Shown here piece by piece: positions 17,385 to 26,882 of a DNA stretch of 64,000 nucleotides. This stretch comes from Paenibacillus aquistagni (GTDB taxonomy: Bacteria > Bacillota > Bacilli > Paenibacillales > Paenibacillaceae): contig NZ_FXAZ01000005.1 in assembly GCF_900177815.1 (NCBI RefSeq), forward strand, positions 62,001 through 126,000, read 5' to 3'. Positions within the stretch are counted from its first letter, which is position 1. The number at the start of each line of letters is the position of its first letter. The translations under genes were made by a program, and so were the position numbers. The notes beneath the pieces are model-generated. The model ran no database searches. It worked only from the letters and a program-made list of their open reading frames with translations, and was not told where the DNA came from.

Positions 17385-20300
17385 AACTTTGCAGCGAAAT
17401 AATATGAGCATTTGGAATAGCTGCTTTAACAGCCTCAACCATGTATGGGTGACAAGTCGTCCAGATCATTTGCTGTCCGGCAAGAAGCTCAGGAATGCAG
17501 CGCAATGTATGGCGGAGGCGATCTGGATCAAAGTTCACAAACAGCTCGTCCCAGATTACAGGCAAACTTACTCTGCTGGACAAGCCATCAATCAATGCGA
17601 AGCGCATTGCCAAATAAACAAGCTCTGCTGTGCCTCGGCTTAAGGATAGACTGTCAATCCACTCGCCATCGCATCGTTCTAGATGAATATCCTGCGTGCC
17701 TGCAGGAGACATCAGCCGGACATATTGACCATTCGTCATCCGACGGACATATTCCCCCGCTCGCTTCAGTACGAATGGCTGCTTTTCCTGCTCATAGCTT
17801 CGTCTCGTTTTACGGATAAGCGCCCTTGCGATGGAATATACCGCGTACTGGCTTCCAAGCTGATCAAGCTCACTCTCAAGCTCCGCCATACGCTGGTGCC
17901 AGGCCTCGGTCTCCAACTGTTTCACGAGCTGCCCCTCTTCTTGACTCAATCGACCAGCTTGCTGTTCGAAGTCGCGAATCTCTTGGTCAAGCTTCTCCAG
18001 CAAATGCTGTGAATCCGTCAATTGCTGCTCTAGCTGCAGCTCATCATAGGTGGCCAGAAGCGCCTCTATGGAGGCCGTTGATGCTTCTGTCCCCCCATGG
18101 CCATATGCCGCTTTCAGCTCCCTATTTCTCTGCTCTAAATAAGCTCTCCGCTCTTCCTGCTGACAGCGCTCGGCAAATTGCTCCTTGCTCATCACCTTCG
18201 CGTTGTTCCAAATGCTCTTCTGCGCTTCAGACAGCTTCAAGCATTCCTGTTGAACATGGTCCAGCTCAGCCTGCCATTCCGCCATGGCCGCTTCCAGTCG
18301 TCGATTCTCCAACGCACGCTCCTCTTCAAGCTGAAGCTTCTCATGAAGCTCATTCAAGGCTATCATGGCAGCCTGAAGATCCCCATTCGATCGGAAGCGC
18401 TGTTCCTGTGCATGATCAAATGTGTGCGTCAGAGGCTTCTCCTCCTGCTCACATGCACGCAGGAACAAAGCATCCACTTGCTGAACGAAGGTATTCATAC
18501 TTTCATCCAGCTGCTGGTAGCGTGCTTCGCAGCGGGCTATCCTAGCCTTTCGCTGGTGAGCCTGCATGGATCGCGAGGAGCAGTCTAGCACTGCTTGGGG
18601 ACTCCAGCCCTCAGGCAGCTTATGCTCTATCAGCCATTGAATCCAGTTTGACTTAAGCTTACTCAATTCTGCACTAAGGCTCTCTTCGCTGTAACGCGCC
18701 CTTTCAGCATCCCGCATGCATTGCTTGTGCAGCTCTCGGACCGTGCGGCAGCTTGTCTCCAGTTGTTCTCGTTCATGATCCCAGGCTTGAACAGCATCCA
18801 ATGCCTCATACATGAGCGGAGATGAAAGGCCTGCCGACTTTACTGCGCTCACCTGCACGGACCTTTGCTTACTCGCCTTATTCGCTGCTCCCCTTTGCTG
18901 TCCGCGCCGTTGGCGTCCTAAGACCGTCTCCTCCACGGCGTCGTTCATGCGAGGAGCAGCAGTCGAATAGCCCAGCGCATGAATCACGGGCTTGAGTTCT
19001 TCTAGCAGCCCATCATATTGCGACAATTCAGCAGCTTGTTCAGCTTTATTCAATCTAGGCATGGCAGCATACATCAGGCCCGCGCAAGCAGTACTGATTA
19101 GCAGTAACAGCACTGCACCTGCCCATTGCTGAATATAGGCGCAGATCCCAGCGGATAGAAGACCGGCAGCGGCAATGAGATAAGGATAAAGCCGCCGATG
19201 CCTTGGCGGCAATGAGGAAGGAAGAGGCTCTTGGCGGTTTTTTTCCTCAAGAGCGGATACGGCATCCTCTACGTCGCGAATGAGACGCTGTACGCGAAAC
19301 GCATCAGGCGCATACCCGCATCCCAGCACTCCAAAGTCATGATGACGCTTCAAGAGAGCCTTGGCTTGCTCTTCATTCTCCTCTGCCATAAGCAGCTCGA
19401 CGCCAGCACGATGCCCCTCTTCTTCTGCTCGGACAGCCTGATCCTCCTTCCTCGACAGCCTGTCCTTCATTCGCTGTACATCCTCAAGCGCAGCATCATC
19501 CAACGAGACTTCGATCGGCTCGCCTGCTGTTCGTTCTTGCCCGCGTTGGCTGTCCATACTGACGATATGCTCAAGCTCTTGCTTCAGCATATCCCGCTCC
19601 CGGCTTAGCTCCTTCATCTCCTGCCAATAGGCCTTCATCATGCCGATCTCGCTAACACGACGCTTGATCTCCTGAGCGCTCATCAGCAGTCGGTCATTCA
19701 AGGCCATATACTCATGTGTCAGCTGCTCCACTTTACGTTCAATAAAGCGGCCCCGTTCCTCATGGCTGTCCAATCGCTGCTGAATCCGTCCCAGCTGTTC
19801 TTGCCAAGCTGGCTGCCACCGTTCAAGCTTGGGAAGCAAAGCAAGCTCTTCTTGCACTGCCACGAGTTCGACCCATATTTCTCTGCAGCGAACAGCTCGT
19901 TCAACGAGCATCACTTGTTCCTTCACTTGCTCCCTTCGCTGCAGCCTATTCGCTAGAGATTCCTTGCAAATACGCTTGTCATTTTGTATGATCAGCAGCC
20001 GCTGTTCGTGCTTTTCGCTTTCTTTGCGATCCTTGCTCCGCTGCTCCATCTCCTGCAGCACACTATGAAGCTTCTGTACTCGGCCTCTTGGCTTGTATAG
20101 CTTCTCCATTTCCTGGGTAAGCCAGCCCTCAGTCTCAACCAAGCGAACTCCCGCATCGAATCCAGAATCATATAAAAAGGAGCGCAGCTCTTCCCCTTGC
20201 AGGGTATGTATGGCATGGAGCTCGTCAAGCGAGATGCTGTACAGCCTGCGATGCATCTCTAGATTAACTCCGCCAAGCAGCTCCTTCTCCATGGTTGGCA

Positions 20301-20625
20301 GGCTTTTCTTCATCATGACTGCATCCGTGGGCAAGTGCTGTACCCGGTGCATGAAGCCATTCGCCTGCTCCCGACATTCGCTGATCCACTGCTGCCCTTG
20401 ATCATCGAGCATATGCAGTCTGCCGTTAAATGCCCCCTGGCAACTTAAGGCGCTTCGTTCCTGACGCTTCGGCACTCCATATAGCAGCATCCGAATCGCC
20501 TCGGCAGCACTGCTCTTCCCAGCTTCATTCGGTCCAACAATAAGCGTCAGCCCATCAGGAGCAAAGCTCAGCGTGCATGCTTTAAGCGGACCCAAGCCAT
20601 CCAGATAGAGCTCAGTGATTCTCAC
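17383..20625 (-). CDS. yhaN: YhaN-like SMC/SbcC-type ATPase
   Basis: A 1080-residue ABC-type DNA-repair ATPase. Walker A is GPNEAGKSS near residue 33. Long coiled coils surround a central hydrophobic pair (about residues 490-530, LIAAAGLLSAGICAYI and WAGAVLLLLISTACAG), the membrane-like insertion typical of YhaN. The C-terminal half supplies LSRGTAELVYLAMR (signature) and LPVIWDELFVNFD (Walker B). GTG start, overlapping the yhaO stop by 4 nt with GGAGG upstream. It acts with YhaO as a Rad50/Mre11-like complex, probably in DNA end processing. Confidence 0.9.
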   Translation of the reverse strand: MRITELYLDGLGPLKACTLSFAPDGLTLIVGPNEAGKSSAAEAIRMLLYGVPKRQERSALSCQGAFNGRLHMLDDQGQQWISECREQANGFMHRVQHLPTDAVMMKKSLPTMEKELLGGVNLEMHRRLYSISLDELHAIHTLQGEELRSFLYDSGFDAGVRLVETEGWLTQEMEKLYKPRGRVQKLHSVLQEMEQRSKDRKESEKHEQRLLIIQNDKRICKESLANRLQRREQVKEQVMLVERAVRCREIWVELVAVQEELALLPKLERWQPAWQEQLGRIQQRLDSHEERGRFIERKVEQLTHEYMALNDRLLMSAQEIKRRVSEIGMMKAYWQEMKELSRERDMLKQELEHIVSMDSQRGQERTAGEPIEVSLDDAALEDVQRMKDRLSRKEDQAVRAEEEGHRAGVELLMAEENEEQAKALLKRHHDFGVLGCGYAPDAFRVQRLIRDVEDAVSALEEKNRQEPLPSSLPPRHRRLYPYLIAAAGLLSAGICAYIQQWAGAVLLLLISTACAGLMYAAMPRLNKAEQAAELSQYDGLLEELKPVIHALGYSTAAPRMNDAVEETVLGRQRRGQQRGAANKASKQRSVQVSAVKSAGLSSPLMYEALDAVQAWDHEREQLETSCRTVRELHKQCMRDAERARYSEESLSAELSKLKSNWIQWLIEHKLPEGWSPQAVLDCSSRSMQAHQRKARIARCEARYQQLDESMNTFVQQVDALFLRACEQEEKPLTHTFDHAQEQRFRSNGDLQAAMIALNELHEKLQLEEERALENRRLEAAMAEWQAELDHVQQECLKLSEAQKSIWNNAKVMSKEQFAERCQQEERRAYLEQRNRELKAAYGHGGTEASTASIEALLATYDELQLEQQLTDSQHLLEKLDQEIRDFEQQAGRLSQEEGQLVKQLETEAWHQRMAELESELDQLGSQYAVYSIARALIRKTRRSYEQEKQPFVLKRAGEYVRRMTNGQYVRLMSPAGTQDIHLERCDGEWIDSLSLSRGTAELVYLAMRFALIDGLSSRVSLPVIWDELFVNFDPDRLRHTLRCIPELLAGQQMIWTTCHPYMVEAVKAAIPNAHIISLQS

Positions 20626-21941
20626 CCCTTCTCACCTCCTTGATCCAATCTGCCAACAACGAGTTGAAGCGCATCTCTCATCCATTTTTCCTGCTCCGCC
20701 TCCGATTGATGCTGCAGCCACTGGCGAAGCCTTCGCTGGCTGTAGAAGCTGCCCAACACCTCTTCGAGCAGCGCTGCAAGCTCCTCCTTATCCTGAAGCA
20801 GCGCATCCCCAAGACGCACGACATCTCCAATAAAATGGTCGGCCTCGCGCCAGCGCTCCAAGTCGCTTGTCTCCTCGCGGTTCACCATAATCTGCAAAGG
20901 CCATACGATAGACTCCTCACTCTCAAGTCGCGGCCACTCGGATTCCTTCCATAGTTCAAGCAATTCCTGCTGTAGATCGCCTTGCAGCAGGTCATGCTGC
21001 ACAGCAGGGCTTGCGCACAACGTCATCCGTACAAATGCTGATCGACCTTCGCTTGCTTCACGGATATCTTCCACCGCTCGAAGCAGCATATCCCCTGCTT
21101 GCTGCAGACTGCTCGCTTCATGGAGATTAAGTTCCATTTCAAACCAGCGCATGCAATCGAGGGCATGAAAGGCAAGCTCTGTGCTGTGATCATCATGAAC
21201 ATCAACCACAAAAGCCCCCTTTGCTCCTGTCTCCTTGATGTGCCGGCTCTGGAGGTTGCCCGGATATACGATATAGGGATCAGTGGACAGAAGCTGCCTC
21301 ACATGAATGTGGCCTAGCGCCCAATAATCATAGCCCTTCTGAACAAGCTCCTCCTTCGTGCAAGGGGCATAGGGATCATGATCCTTGTTCGAATCCACAG
21401 TCCCATGCAAAAGCCCGATGCGGTACATGGAATCAGGGACAGAACGTCCGGTTTGTTGATGAACTCTTCGTTCTGGCTCTCTTGGATACAAGGAAGCCAG
21501 ATTATCATAGACCGCCGCTTCTCCATACGACATGCCTGTCACAACAGCTACCCATTCTCCCTGCTGATTGAATAACGGGAGACTAAGCGGCTCATGTGTG
21601 CCAAATACATGGACATGCTCGGCTTCCGACCAAGGCTCGGATTGCTTCATTGGATCATGGTTGCCATGTATAATAAATACCTGAACATGTGCCTCGCCAA
21701 GCCGATCGAGGCCTCTTCTCAGACGCCATTCGGCTCGTAGTGTTCGATGAGCCCCATCGAACAAATCTCCGCCAAGCAAGAGCGCATCTGCACCACAACG
21801 GATCGTTAAGTCGACCAGCTTGTCCCATGCTGTAAAGGTAGACTGAAGCACTTGCTCACGCAGCTCATTAGGAAGCTCCGCAAGTCCCTTGAACGGGCTA
21901 TCCAAGTGAAGATCGGCTGCATGTACAAATCGAAATCCCAT
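20622..21941 (-). CDS. yhaO: YhaO-like metallophosphoesterase (SbcD/Mre11 type)
   Basis: About 439 residues. Calcineurin-type metal motifs are DLHLD (near the start), GGDLFDG, GNHDP and GHIHVR, as in SbcD/Mre11 nucleases. The C-terminal ~150 residues form the cap and the helical part that contacts the ATPase. The start at 21941 has GGAG 8 nt upstream; the ATG at 21959 has no site. It is the first gene of a two-gene operon with yhaN. Confidence 0.9.
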   Translation of the reverse strand: MGFRFVHAADLHLDSPFKGLAELPNELREQVLQSTFTAWDKLVDLTIRCGADALLLGGDLFDGAHRTLRAEWRLRRGLDRLGEAHVQVFIIHGNHDPMKQSEPWSEAEHVHVFGTHEPLSLPLFNQQGEWVAVVTGMSYGEAAVYDNLASLYPREPERRVHQQTGRSVPDSMYRIGLLHGTVDSNKDHDPYAPCTKEELVQKGYDYWALGHIHVRQLLSTDPYIVYPGNLQSRHIKETGAKGAFVVDVHDDHSTELAFHALDCMRWFEMELNLHEASSLQQAGDMLLRAVEDIREASEGRSAFVRMTLCASPAVQHDLLQGDLQQELLELWKESEWPRLESEESIVWPLQIMVNREETSDLERWREADHFIGDVVRLGDALLQDKEELAALLEEVLGSFYSQRRLRQWLQHQSEAEQEKWMRDALQLVVGRLDQGGEKG

Positions 21942-22094
21942 CCCCTTCACTCCCTGCATTGTAATCGCTATAAATAGATAAATTCAGCGTACTCCTTATA
22001 TCCTCATCTATTTCTATTTTAAAAAGGAAACGCCTTTGTGAAAAGGGGCTGTCCCCTAAAGGTGTCAGATAACATACTGCCTATACTAACACGT

Positions 22095-22141
22095 GAAAAG
22101 ACCTCAATACCCACAGCATTGTGCGTGGAGACTGAGGTCTT
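22095..22141 (-). terminator. Hairpin downstream of the glycosyltransferase gene
   Basis: AAGACCTCA pairs with TGAGGTCTT (22099-22107 with 22133-22141). The minus strand continues with a short TT run. Confidence 0.55.
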
Positions 22142-22216
22142 GTTCACTTATCGAACATTCCAGTTAGACAGGGTACTCGAACCGTCTTTATGTGACGACA
22201 CGGCTAATCCCTTTGT

Positions 22217-23347
22217 TCAGGTTGCTTTGCGAAACCTCATATATGTCAGCTTCAGCTCATTGACAATGCGGCTTAACGAATACGTTCCCTTTGCCTTCGT
22301 CCAAGCGGCGCGGGCCAACTCATAGCGGAACTGCGAATCCGTCATGACACGCTCCAACGCTTCTGCTAGCTTCGCCGCATCATCCACTGGAACGAGCAGG
22401 CCATTCACCCCATCTTCGATTTGCTCGGAGATACCGCCCACTTCCGTACCGACAAGCGCGAGCCAGCATAAGGCCGCTTCTGCAAATACCGAGCCAAAGG
22501 CTTCGGCACGTGACGGCAGGACAAAGATGTCCGAGAACGGCATGAACTCTTCAGGATGAAGCATATAGCCATAGAAGATGGTCTCATCATAAATACCCAG
22601 CTGCTGAGCCTTATGTTCCAAATCCTCACGGATAGGTCCATCGCCAATAATATGAAGGACATAGTCTAGTCCACGCTGCTTCAGCATTGAGCAGGCTTCA
22701 AGCAGCACATCAATGCCTTTGGCCGGCACGAGCCGACATACCGTGATTAGCTGAGGAACAACATTGTCATGAGAGATTGGCTTGAATCGCTTCTCGTCAA
22801 ATCCGTTTGGCAGCACCTCGACCTTTTCAGCCTCGACCAAAAAGCCGTCGAGATACTTTTTAAAAGACTCTGACACGGTCATGATAAGGTCTGCCTTCTC
22901 CTCCAGCTCCCGGTACAGTGAAGTTAAGAAATGATACTCTGGCCCGTTTGCTTCAATGCGCTTATTCAAGATCAACTCCTGCTCAAAGCTTGAATGAATG
23001 GTCATGATAAGCGGCGTCTTTGGAAAAAGCTCTTTCATAACCAGCGCAGCGATCGGATGATGAGCATGAATGAGATCATACTCTTTTTGAATCCTAAGCT
23101 TCGTCCACCAGACATAATCTTTATAGGTTTGCATATATTTTTGAACGATAAGACTGTCCCCATATTCATTCCAATCAAAGGTCTCAAAGGACACAGGCTC
23201 TGATCCTTTTCCTCTAATGCGCTTCGGCAGGGAAAACAAGTCCATCTCCCAATTTGGCGATTGAAATCGTTCTAGGATATAAGGGATCATAGACGATACC
23301 CCACCCGGCTGTTCAGGCGGGAAAAACAAGGCTTGCAATATTTTCAC
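22217..23347 (-). CDS. Family 4 glycosyltransferase
   Basis: A 376-residue GT-B enzyme. The N-terminus has the glycine-rich acceptor loop PPEQPGGVSS. The C-terminal half has ITVCRLVPAKGIDVLLEA, IIGDGPIRE and the EX7E region LPSRAEAFGSVFAEAAL. It transfers a sugar from a nucleotide donor to an unknown acceptor. The start is GTG with AAGGAGGGGG upstream. It is monocistronic, with no polysaccharide cluster around it, so the product may be a glycolipid or a spore or surface glycan. Confidence 0.87.
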   Translation of the reverse strand: MKILQALFFPPEQPGGVSSMIPYILERFQSPNWEMDLFSLPKRIRGKGSEPVSFETFDWNEYGDSLIVQKYMQTYKDYVWWTKLRIQKEYDLIHAHHPIAALVMKELFPKTPLIMTIHSSFEQELILNKRIEANGPEYHFLTSLYRELEEKADLIMTVSESFKKYLDGFLVEAEKVEVLPNGFDEKRFKPISHDNVVPQLITVCRLVPAKGIDVLLEACSMLKQRGLDYVLHIIGDGPIREDLEHKAQQLGIYDETIFYGYMLHPEEFMPFSDIFVLPSRAEAFGSVFAEAALCWLALVGTEVGGISEQIEDGVNGLLVPVDDAAKLAEALERVMTDSQFRYELARAAWTKAKGTYSLSRIVNELKLTYMRFRKAT

Positions 23348-23448
23348 GATTCCCCCTCCTTTTTTCGCATTCCCTTTTCGCTCACCATTGTTTATGATAT
23401 ATTAGACCTTACTTTCCGTAAACAAAAAACGTTTAGGAGCTCTCACCT

Positions 23449-24621
23449 ATGAATGAGTTTCTCATGTTCATTCCGGACTCATACGAAACAGCTGCCTTTA
23501 GTGTATACTGCTTGATTTACTTGATGATCATCATGATCACCTTAGCGCTAAGAGTGTACACAAGACAGCGTTCTTTCGCATATATATGGCTCAGCATCGG
23601 CCTCGCCCTTGTGCTCATTGATCGGATCATTATGGTATCAGACTACTCGCATGCACTCTTAACGCAGCACTGGTTTGGAATCGGACGAGCCTCCATGCTG
23701 GCCTTATCCTATATCTTGTTGAATCTAGCTGTACTGCGGCTGTACAAGCGGATGAACCGGCGCATGCGCAATCGCTTTATCCTGCTCGCGGCAGGCATTC
23801 CTGTGTCAGCGGTACTATCTGTATCCTTAATGCCTGTTGAATCCACCCATAGTGGGTTGTATTGGCCTACCATTGTATATCAAATGATCTGCGCCCTGCT
23901 GTGCTATTTCTGGGTCGCGCCGCGAATTAATCAACGCATCCCTTATCTGCTTGGCTTATTGACCTACAATCTGTATTTGGTCATCTTGATGCTCAATGCT
24001 TATATTTACGAATCAGGCAATGACTTTCTTTTTTCCATCACGCAGGTGACGGCTCTATTGTTCTATAGTATTCTGCTCTTGATCTTCTTTGAACGAATTA
24101 TTGAGAATTTGCAAAGCACCTATCGGACCTCCATTACGGATGGCCTTACAGGCTTGTATAATAAGCGATATATGTATCAGCGCATGAATCAGTGGTTCAA
24201 CCATCGCAATCGATATGGAGCGCTTATCTTCTGTGATTTGGACAACTTCAAGAGGCTCAACGATACAGAAGGACATATGTATGCCGATGAAGTGCTGAAG
24301 AAAACCGCGCATATCATTCGCGAAGAGGTAGAGGAGTACGGTCTTGCAGGCCGTTTTGGCGGAGAAGAGCTCATCGCTTTCATTACGAATAAGCATGTGA
24401 ATCCTGTGGAATTGGCCGAATCGATCCGCGTCCGAATTGAGCAGGAGACAGGCGCCACCGGCAGCTTCGGGATCAGCATTCACAAGTCAAAGCTTACGGT
24501 TGATGATCTTGTTCAGCAAGCCGACGAAGCGATGTACAGTTCCAAGCAGCGCGGCAAGAATCGTGTAACGAGCTTCGATCAGCTAAGCAACGCATCCCAT
24601 TATCCGTCCAAATCAAGTTGA
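23449..24621 (+). CDS. Membrane-bound GGDEF diguanylate cyclase
   Basis: A 390-residue protein. Residues about 15-215 hold six or seven membrane helices and a linker helix leads into a GGDEF domain from about residue 230. The active-site loop is RFGGEEL near residue 302, an accepted GGEEL variant, with SITDGLTGLYNKRYM at the domain start and DLDNFKRLND supplying the metal Asp. The RxxD inhibitory site expected just upstream is absent (EEYG), so product inhibition may be lost. It makes cyclic di-GMP in response to an unknown membrane signal. Confidence 0.9.
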   Translation: MNEFLMFIPDSYETAAFSVYCLIYLMIIMITLALRVYTRQRSFAYIWLSIGLALVLIDRIIMVSDYSHALLTQHWFGIGRASMLALSYILLNLAVLRLYKRMNRRMRNRFILLAAGIPVSAVLSVSLMPVESTHSGLYWPTIVYQMICALLCYFWVAPRINQRIPYLLGLLTYNLYLVILMLNAYIYESGNDFLFSITQVTALLFYSILLLIFFERIIENLQSTYRTSITDGLTGLYNKRYMYQRMNQWFNHRNRYGALIFCDLDNFKRLNDTEGHMYADEVLKKTAHIIREEVEEYGLAGRFGGEELIAFITNKHVNPVELAESIRVRIEQETGATGSFGISIHKSKLTVDDLVQQADEAMYSSKQRGKNRVTSFDQLSNASHYPSKSS

Positions 24622-24635
24622 CGTAGACATAAACA

Positions 24636-24676
24636 ATCCCCTGCAGGTCAGTTGCGATTTGCAGGGGATCTTTTTA
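24636..24676. terminator. Terminator after the GGDEF gene
   Basis: A 10-bp stem ATCCCCTGCA / TGCAGGGGAT is followed by CTTTTTATCTT on the plus strand. The hairpin may also serve the convergent ABC permease gene. Confidence 0.85.
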
Positions 24677-24678
24677 TC

Positions 24679-25437
24679 TTATTGAATGTCTCTCGAATTA
24701 AAAGCGTAAATCGATGCAAGGAGCGGAATAAGCATATAGATCACATAAATGACAAGCGTGAATAGGAATGTTGCTCCCTCATAAGGCAATGCATTGGAGT
24801 TCCCTGTTATAAACCCTTCCCAATTCAGATTCGGGAAGATGAGGAACTTGTACCACGATTTGTTCGCCATAAACATCGTCAGTCCGCTTAGCGACTGAAT
24901 AATGATCGGAATACTGATTGCTAGCCCTAAGCTTCTTGTTAACACAGCAACCATAAAAGCAAACAGCATATAGAATAATGCGGATGGCAGCGACAATAAG
25001 GTCTGTCTCAGCACATCCATGATGGTCATGGTCGTATCCCCTGAGAACAAAATAAAGCCGACTGCAGCACTCAGGACAACTGCCAGAACATAGACAGACA
25101 GCATAATCAGCAGCAGATTCGCAAGCTTGGACATTAAGACCATCGTGCGGCTTGCAGGACGAATTAGAATTTGCTTGATGGTGCCGTCCTTGAATTCATC
25201 CGTTATCGTCTGAGATGCCACAACAATAAAGAAGTAACTTGATATGGTCAGAAGCACAGAGATGCTGACGTTCATGGATTCTATCGCAGCATATTCGCCT
25301 CTTCCTCCAATCGCGAGTCTCATCACAACGCCGATCCCAATTGCAAGCAGCGCCAAGAAGATATAGTAGTAAGGCAATTGTCTTTTGCTTGTTGCCTTCA
25401 TCCATTCATTTTGAACCAGTCCGTTGAAGTACTTCAT
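24679..25437 (-). CDS. ABC-2 type permease
   Basis: A 252-residue protein with six membrane helices and the large first cytoplasmic region (ITDEFKDGTIKQILIRPASR) found in ABC-2 exporters of the NosY/BcrB type. It overlaps the ATPase stop by 4 nt, so the pair is translationally coupled. Substrate unknown; bacitracin- or lantibiotic-like peptide export or immunity is the usual family role. No two-component system is adjacent. Confidence 0.85.
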   Translation of the reverse strand: MKYFNGLVQNEWMKATSKRQLPYYYIFLALLAIGIGVVMRLAIGGRGEYAAIESMNVSISVLLTISSYFFIVVASQTITDEFKDGTIKQILIRPASRTMVLMSKLANLLLIMLSVYVLAVVLSAAVGFILFSGDTTMTIMDVLRQTLLSLPSALFYMLFAFMVAVLTRSLGLAISIPIIIQSLSGLTMFMANKSWYKFLIFPNLNWEGFITGNSNALPYEGATFLFTLVIYVIYMLIPLLASIYAFNSRDIQ

Positions 25438-26366
25438 TGGATACGACCTCCCTTTGTCATTTGCAAGAATGTATCCTCAAGGGTTGGTGTAACCTTCCGT
25501 ACCTCATACAGCTTCACACCTTGCTTTACGAGATGTTCAATCAACTGTGGGATGTCATGGTGTGGCAAGCTCAGCGTTACGCGATTGCCTTCAGCTGAGG
25601 TTATGCTCCATGCGCTATCCTGCAGCGCCTGTTGAATCTCCTCCATTGTCTCTACCTGCAGCTGAATCGACTGTAATTCTTCTGCTTGCGAGCCTTCCTT
25701 GCTGCCATCCAATAAACGCTCACCCACGTATTGGCCATTCTGAATGATCAATACACGATCACACATCAGCTCTATCTCAGAGAGCAAATGGCTGGATACC
25801 AGGATCGAAATATTCTCTTCTCTAGACAAGCGCCGCAAGTAATCGCGAAGCTCTCGAATTCCAGCAGGATCTAGGCCATTGGTTGGTTCATCAAGAATTA
25901 GAATCGATGGGTGGTGCAGCAGCGCTTGAGCAATTCCAAGACGCTGTCTCATGCCTAGAGAATAATTTTTGACCTTCTTGTCCAGCGCTTGATCCAAATC
26001 AACGAGCTTCACGATCTCCTGGATCCGCTCTTCACTAATCGTTCTGCCGCTCATTCTGGCAAAGTGGATCAAATTTTGACGACCTGTCATAAACTTGTAT
26101 AACTCAGGGTTCTCAACAATAGCGCCCACATGCATCATGGCTTTAGCACGATCTGTCGCTACATTGTGCCCTTCAATAATGATCTCACCAGCATTCATGG
26201 ACATCAGTCCAACCATCATGCGGATGGTGGTTGTCTTCCCCGCTCCATTCGGTCCAAGAAAGCCGTATATTTCTCCGCGTTCTACGCTAAACGACAAGTT
26301 ATCAATAATCGTCTTGCCGCCCATTTTTTTCGTCACATTTCTAATCTCTACGACGATATCATTCAT
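25434..26366 (-). CDS. ABC transporter ATPase (BcrA type)
   Basis: A 310-residue ATPase with Walker A GPNGAGKTT, signature YSLGMRQRLG, Walker B ILILDEPTNGLDP and a ~90-residue C-terminal extension, as in BcrA/NatA-type exporters. It is first in an operon with the ABC-2 permease. Confidence 0.9.
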   Translation of the reverse strand: MNDIVVEIRNVTKKMGGKTIIDNLSFSVERGEIYGFLGPNGAGKTTTIRMMVGLMSMNAGEIIIEGHNVATDRAKAMMHVGAIVENPELYKFMTGRQNLIHFARMSGRTISEERIQEIVKLVDLDQALDKKVKNYSLGMRQRLGIAQALLHHPSILILDEPTNGLDPAGIRELRDYLRRLSREENISILVSSHLLSEIELMCDRVLIIQNGQYVGERLLDGSKEGSQAEELQSIQLQVETMEEIQQALQDSAWSITSAEGNRVTLSLPHHDIPQLIEHLVKQGVKLYEVRKVTPTLEDTFLQMTKGGRIQ

Positions 26367-26734
26367 GACCTCACTCCTTATTTGTTACACCCTAGTCATA
26401 TCCTTTGGGGATTTGCTTACTGGCAGTTACTATTGTAATGCATTATAGGGAGAAAAACTCTTACATTATCGTCATCTTCCAGATTGAAGGGGTGGAGGCG
26501 CGGCAGACGTCAGAAGCTTGTCTATAAAGAATCAATGCCTGTGTATGAAGAGGAAACTTGGCGGTATAGCCCAAATGCAAGGAATCGGGATAAATGTCCA
26601 ATCCTGATCAAGGCGATCGCATACTATACTATATACCGAATGACGGACGGTTCCGCTGCATCCTCCAACTGCCCGGAGCCAAATCAGCCCGATTCGGTGT
26701 GGACCAACTACATTGCTAAGGGAGGAATTGTATA
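26367..26734. other. Intergenic region upstream of the YjcZ gene
   Basis: About 370 bp. An 83-codon plus-strand frame crosses it, but its composition is not protein-like and it has no family. I see no clear promoter or structured element; the part next to 26366 must contain the promoter of the ABC operon. Confidence 0.4.
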
Positions 26735-26824
26735 ATGAGTGCTGTAGCAGGTTACACTTCCACGGGTGTTATTTTGGTGTTGTTCATCCTGTTGGTCATC
26801 GTTTCTAAAGTATTCCTTTACTAA
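26735..26824 (+). CDS. YjcZ-family sporulation peptide
   Basis: A 29-residue peptide beginning MSAVAGYTS and ending in one hydrophobic helix with the family pattern VILVLFILLVIVS and a C-terminal Tyr. GGGAGGA lies at the right distance. Members are small spore- or forespore-associated membrane peptides of unknown function. A second copy lies at 58387. Confidence 0.88.
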   Translation: MSAVAGYTSTGVILVLFILLVIVSKVFLY

Positions 26825-26850
26825 CTCCAACAACAGAACGCTACCACGAT

Positions 26851-26880
26851 AAGGAGGGGGATTAATCCCCCTCCTTTTTG
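26851..26880 (+). terminator. Terminator after the YjcZ gene
   Basis: AAGGAGGGGG / CCCCCTCCTT with a 6-nt loop, followed by TTTG. It also lies just downstream of the convergent HAD gene. Confidence 0.85.
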
Positions 26881-26882
26881 TT

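Noticed and set aside
17826-18545. 239-codon plus-strand reading frame
   Set aside because: Antisense to the YhaN coiled coil; no start signal or recognisable motif.
22110-22123. CCCACAGCATTGTG shared with 13933-13946
   Set aside because: A 14-base match is expected by chance in a window of this size, and the contexts differ.
21960-22216. Possible riboswitch in the gap between yhaO and the glycosyltransferase
   Set aside because: Only a terminator-like hairpin and a short palindrome were found, and the region is downstream of the glycosyltransferase gene.
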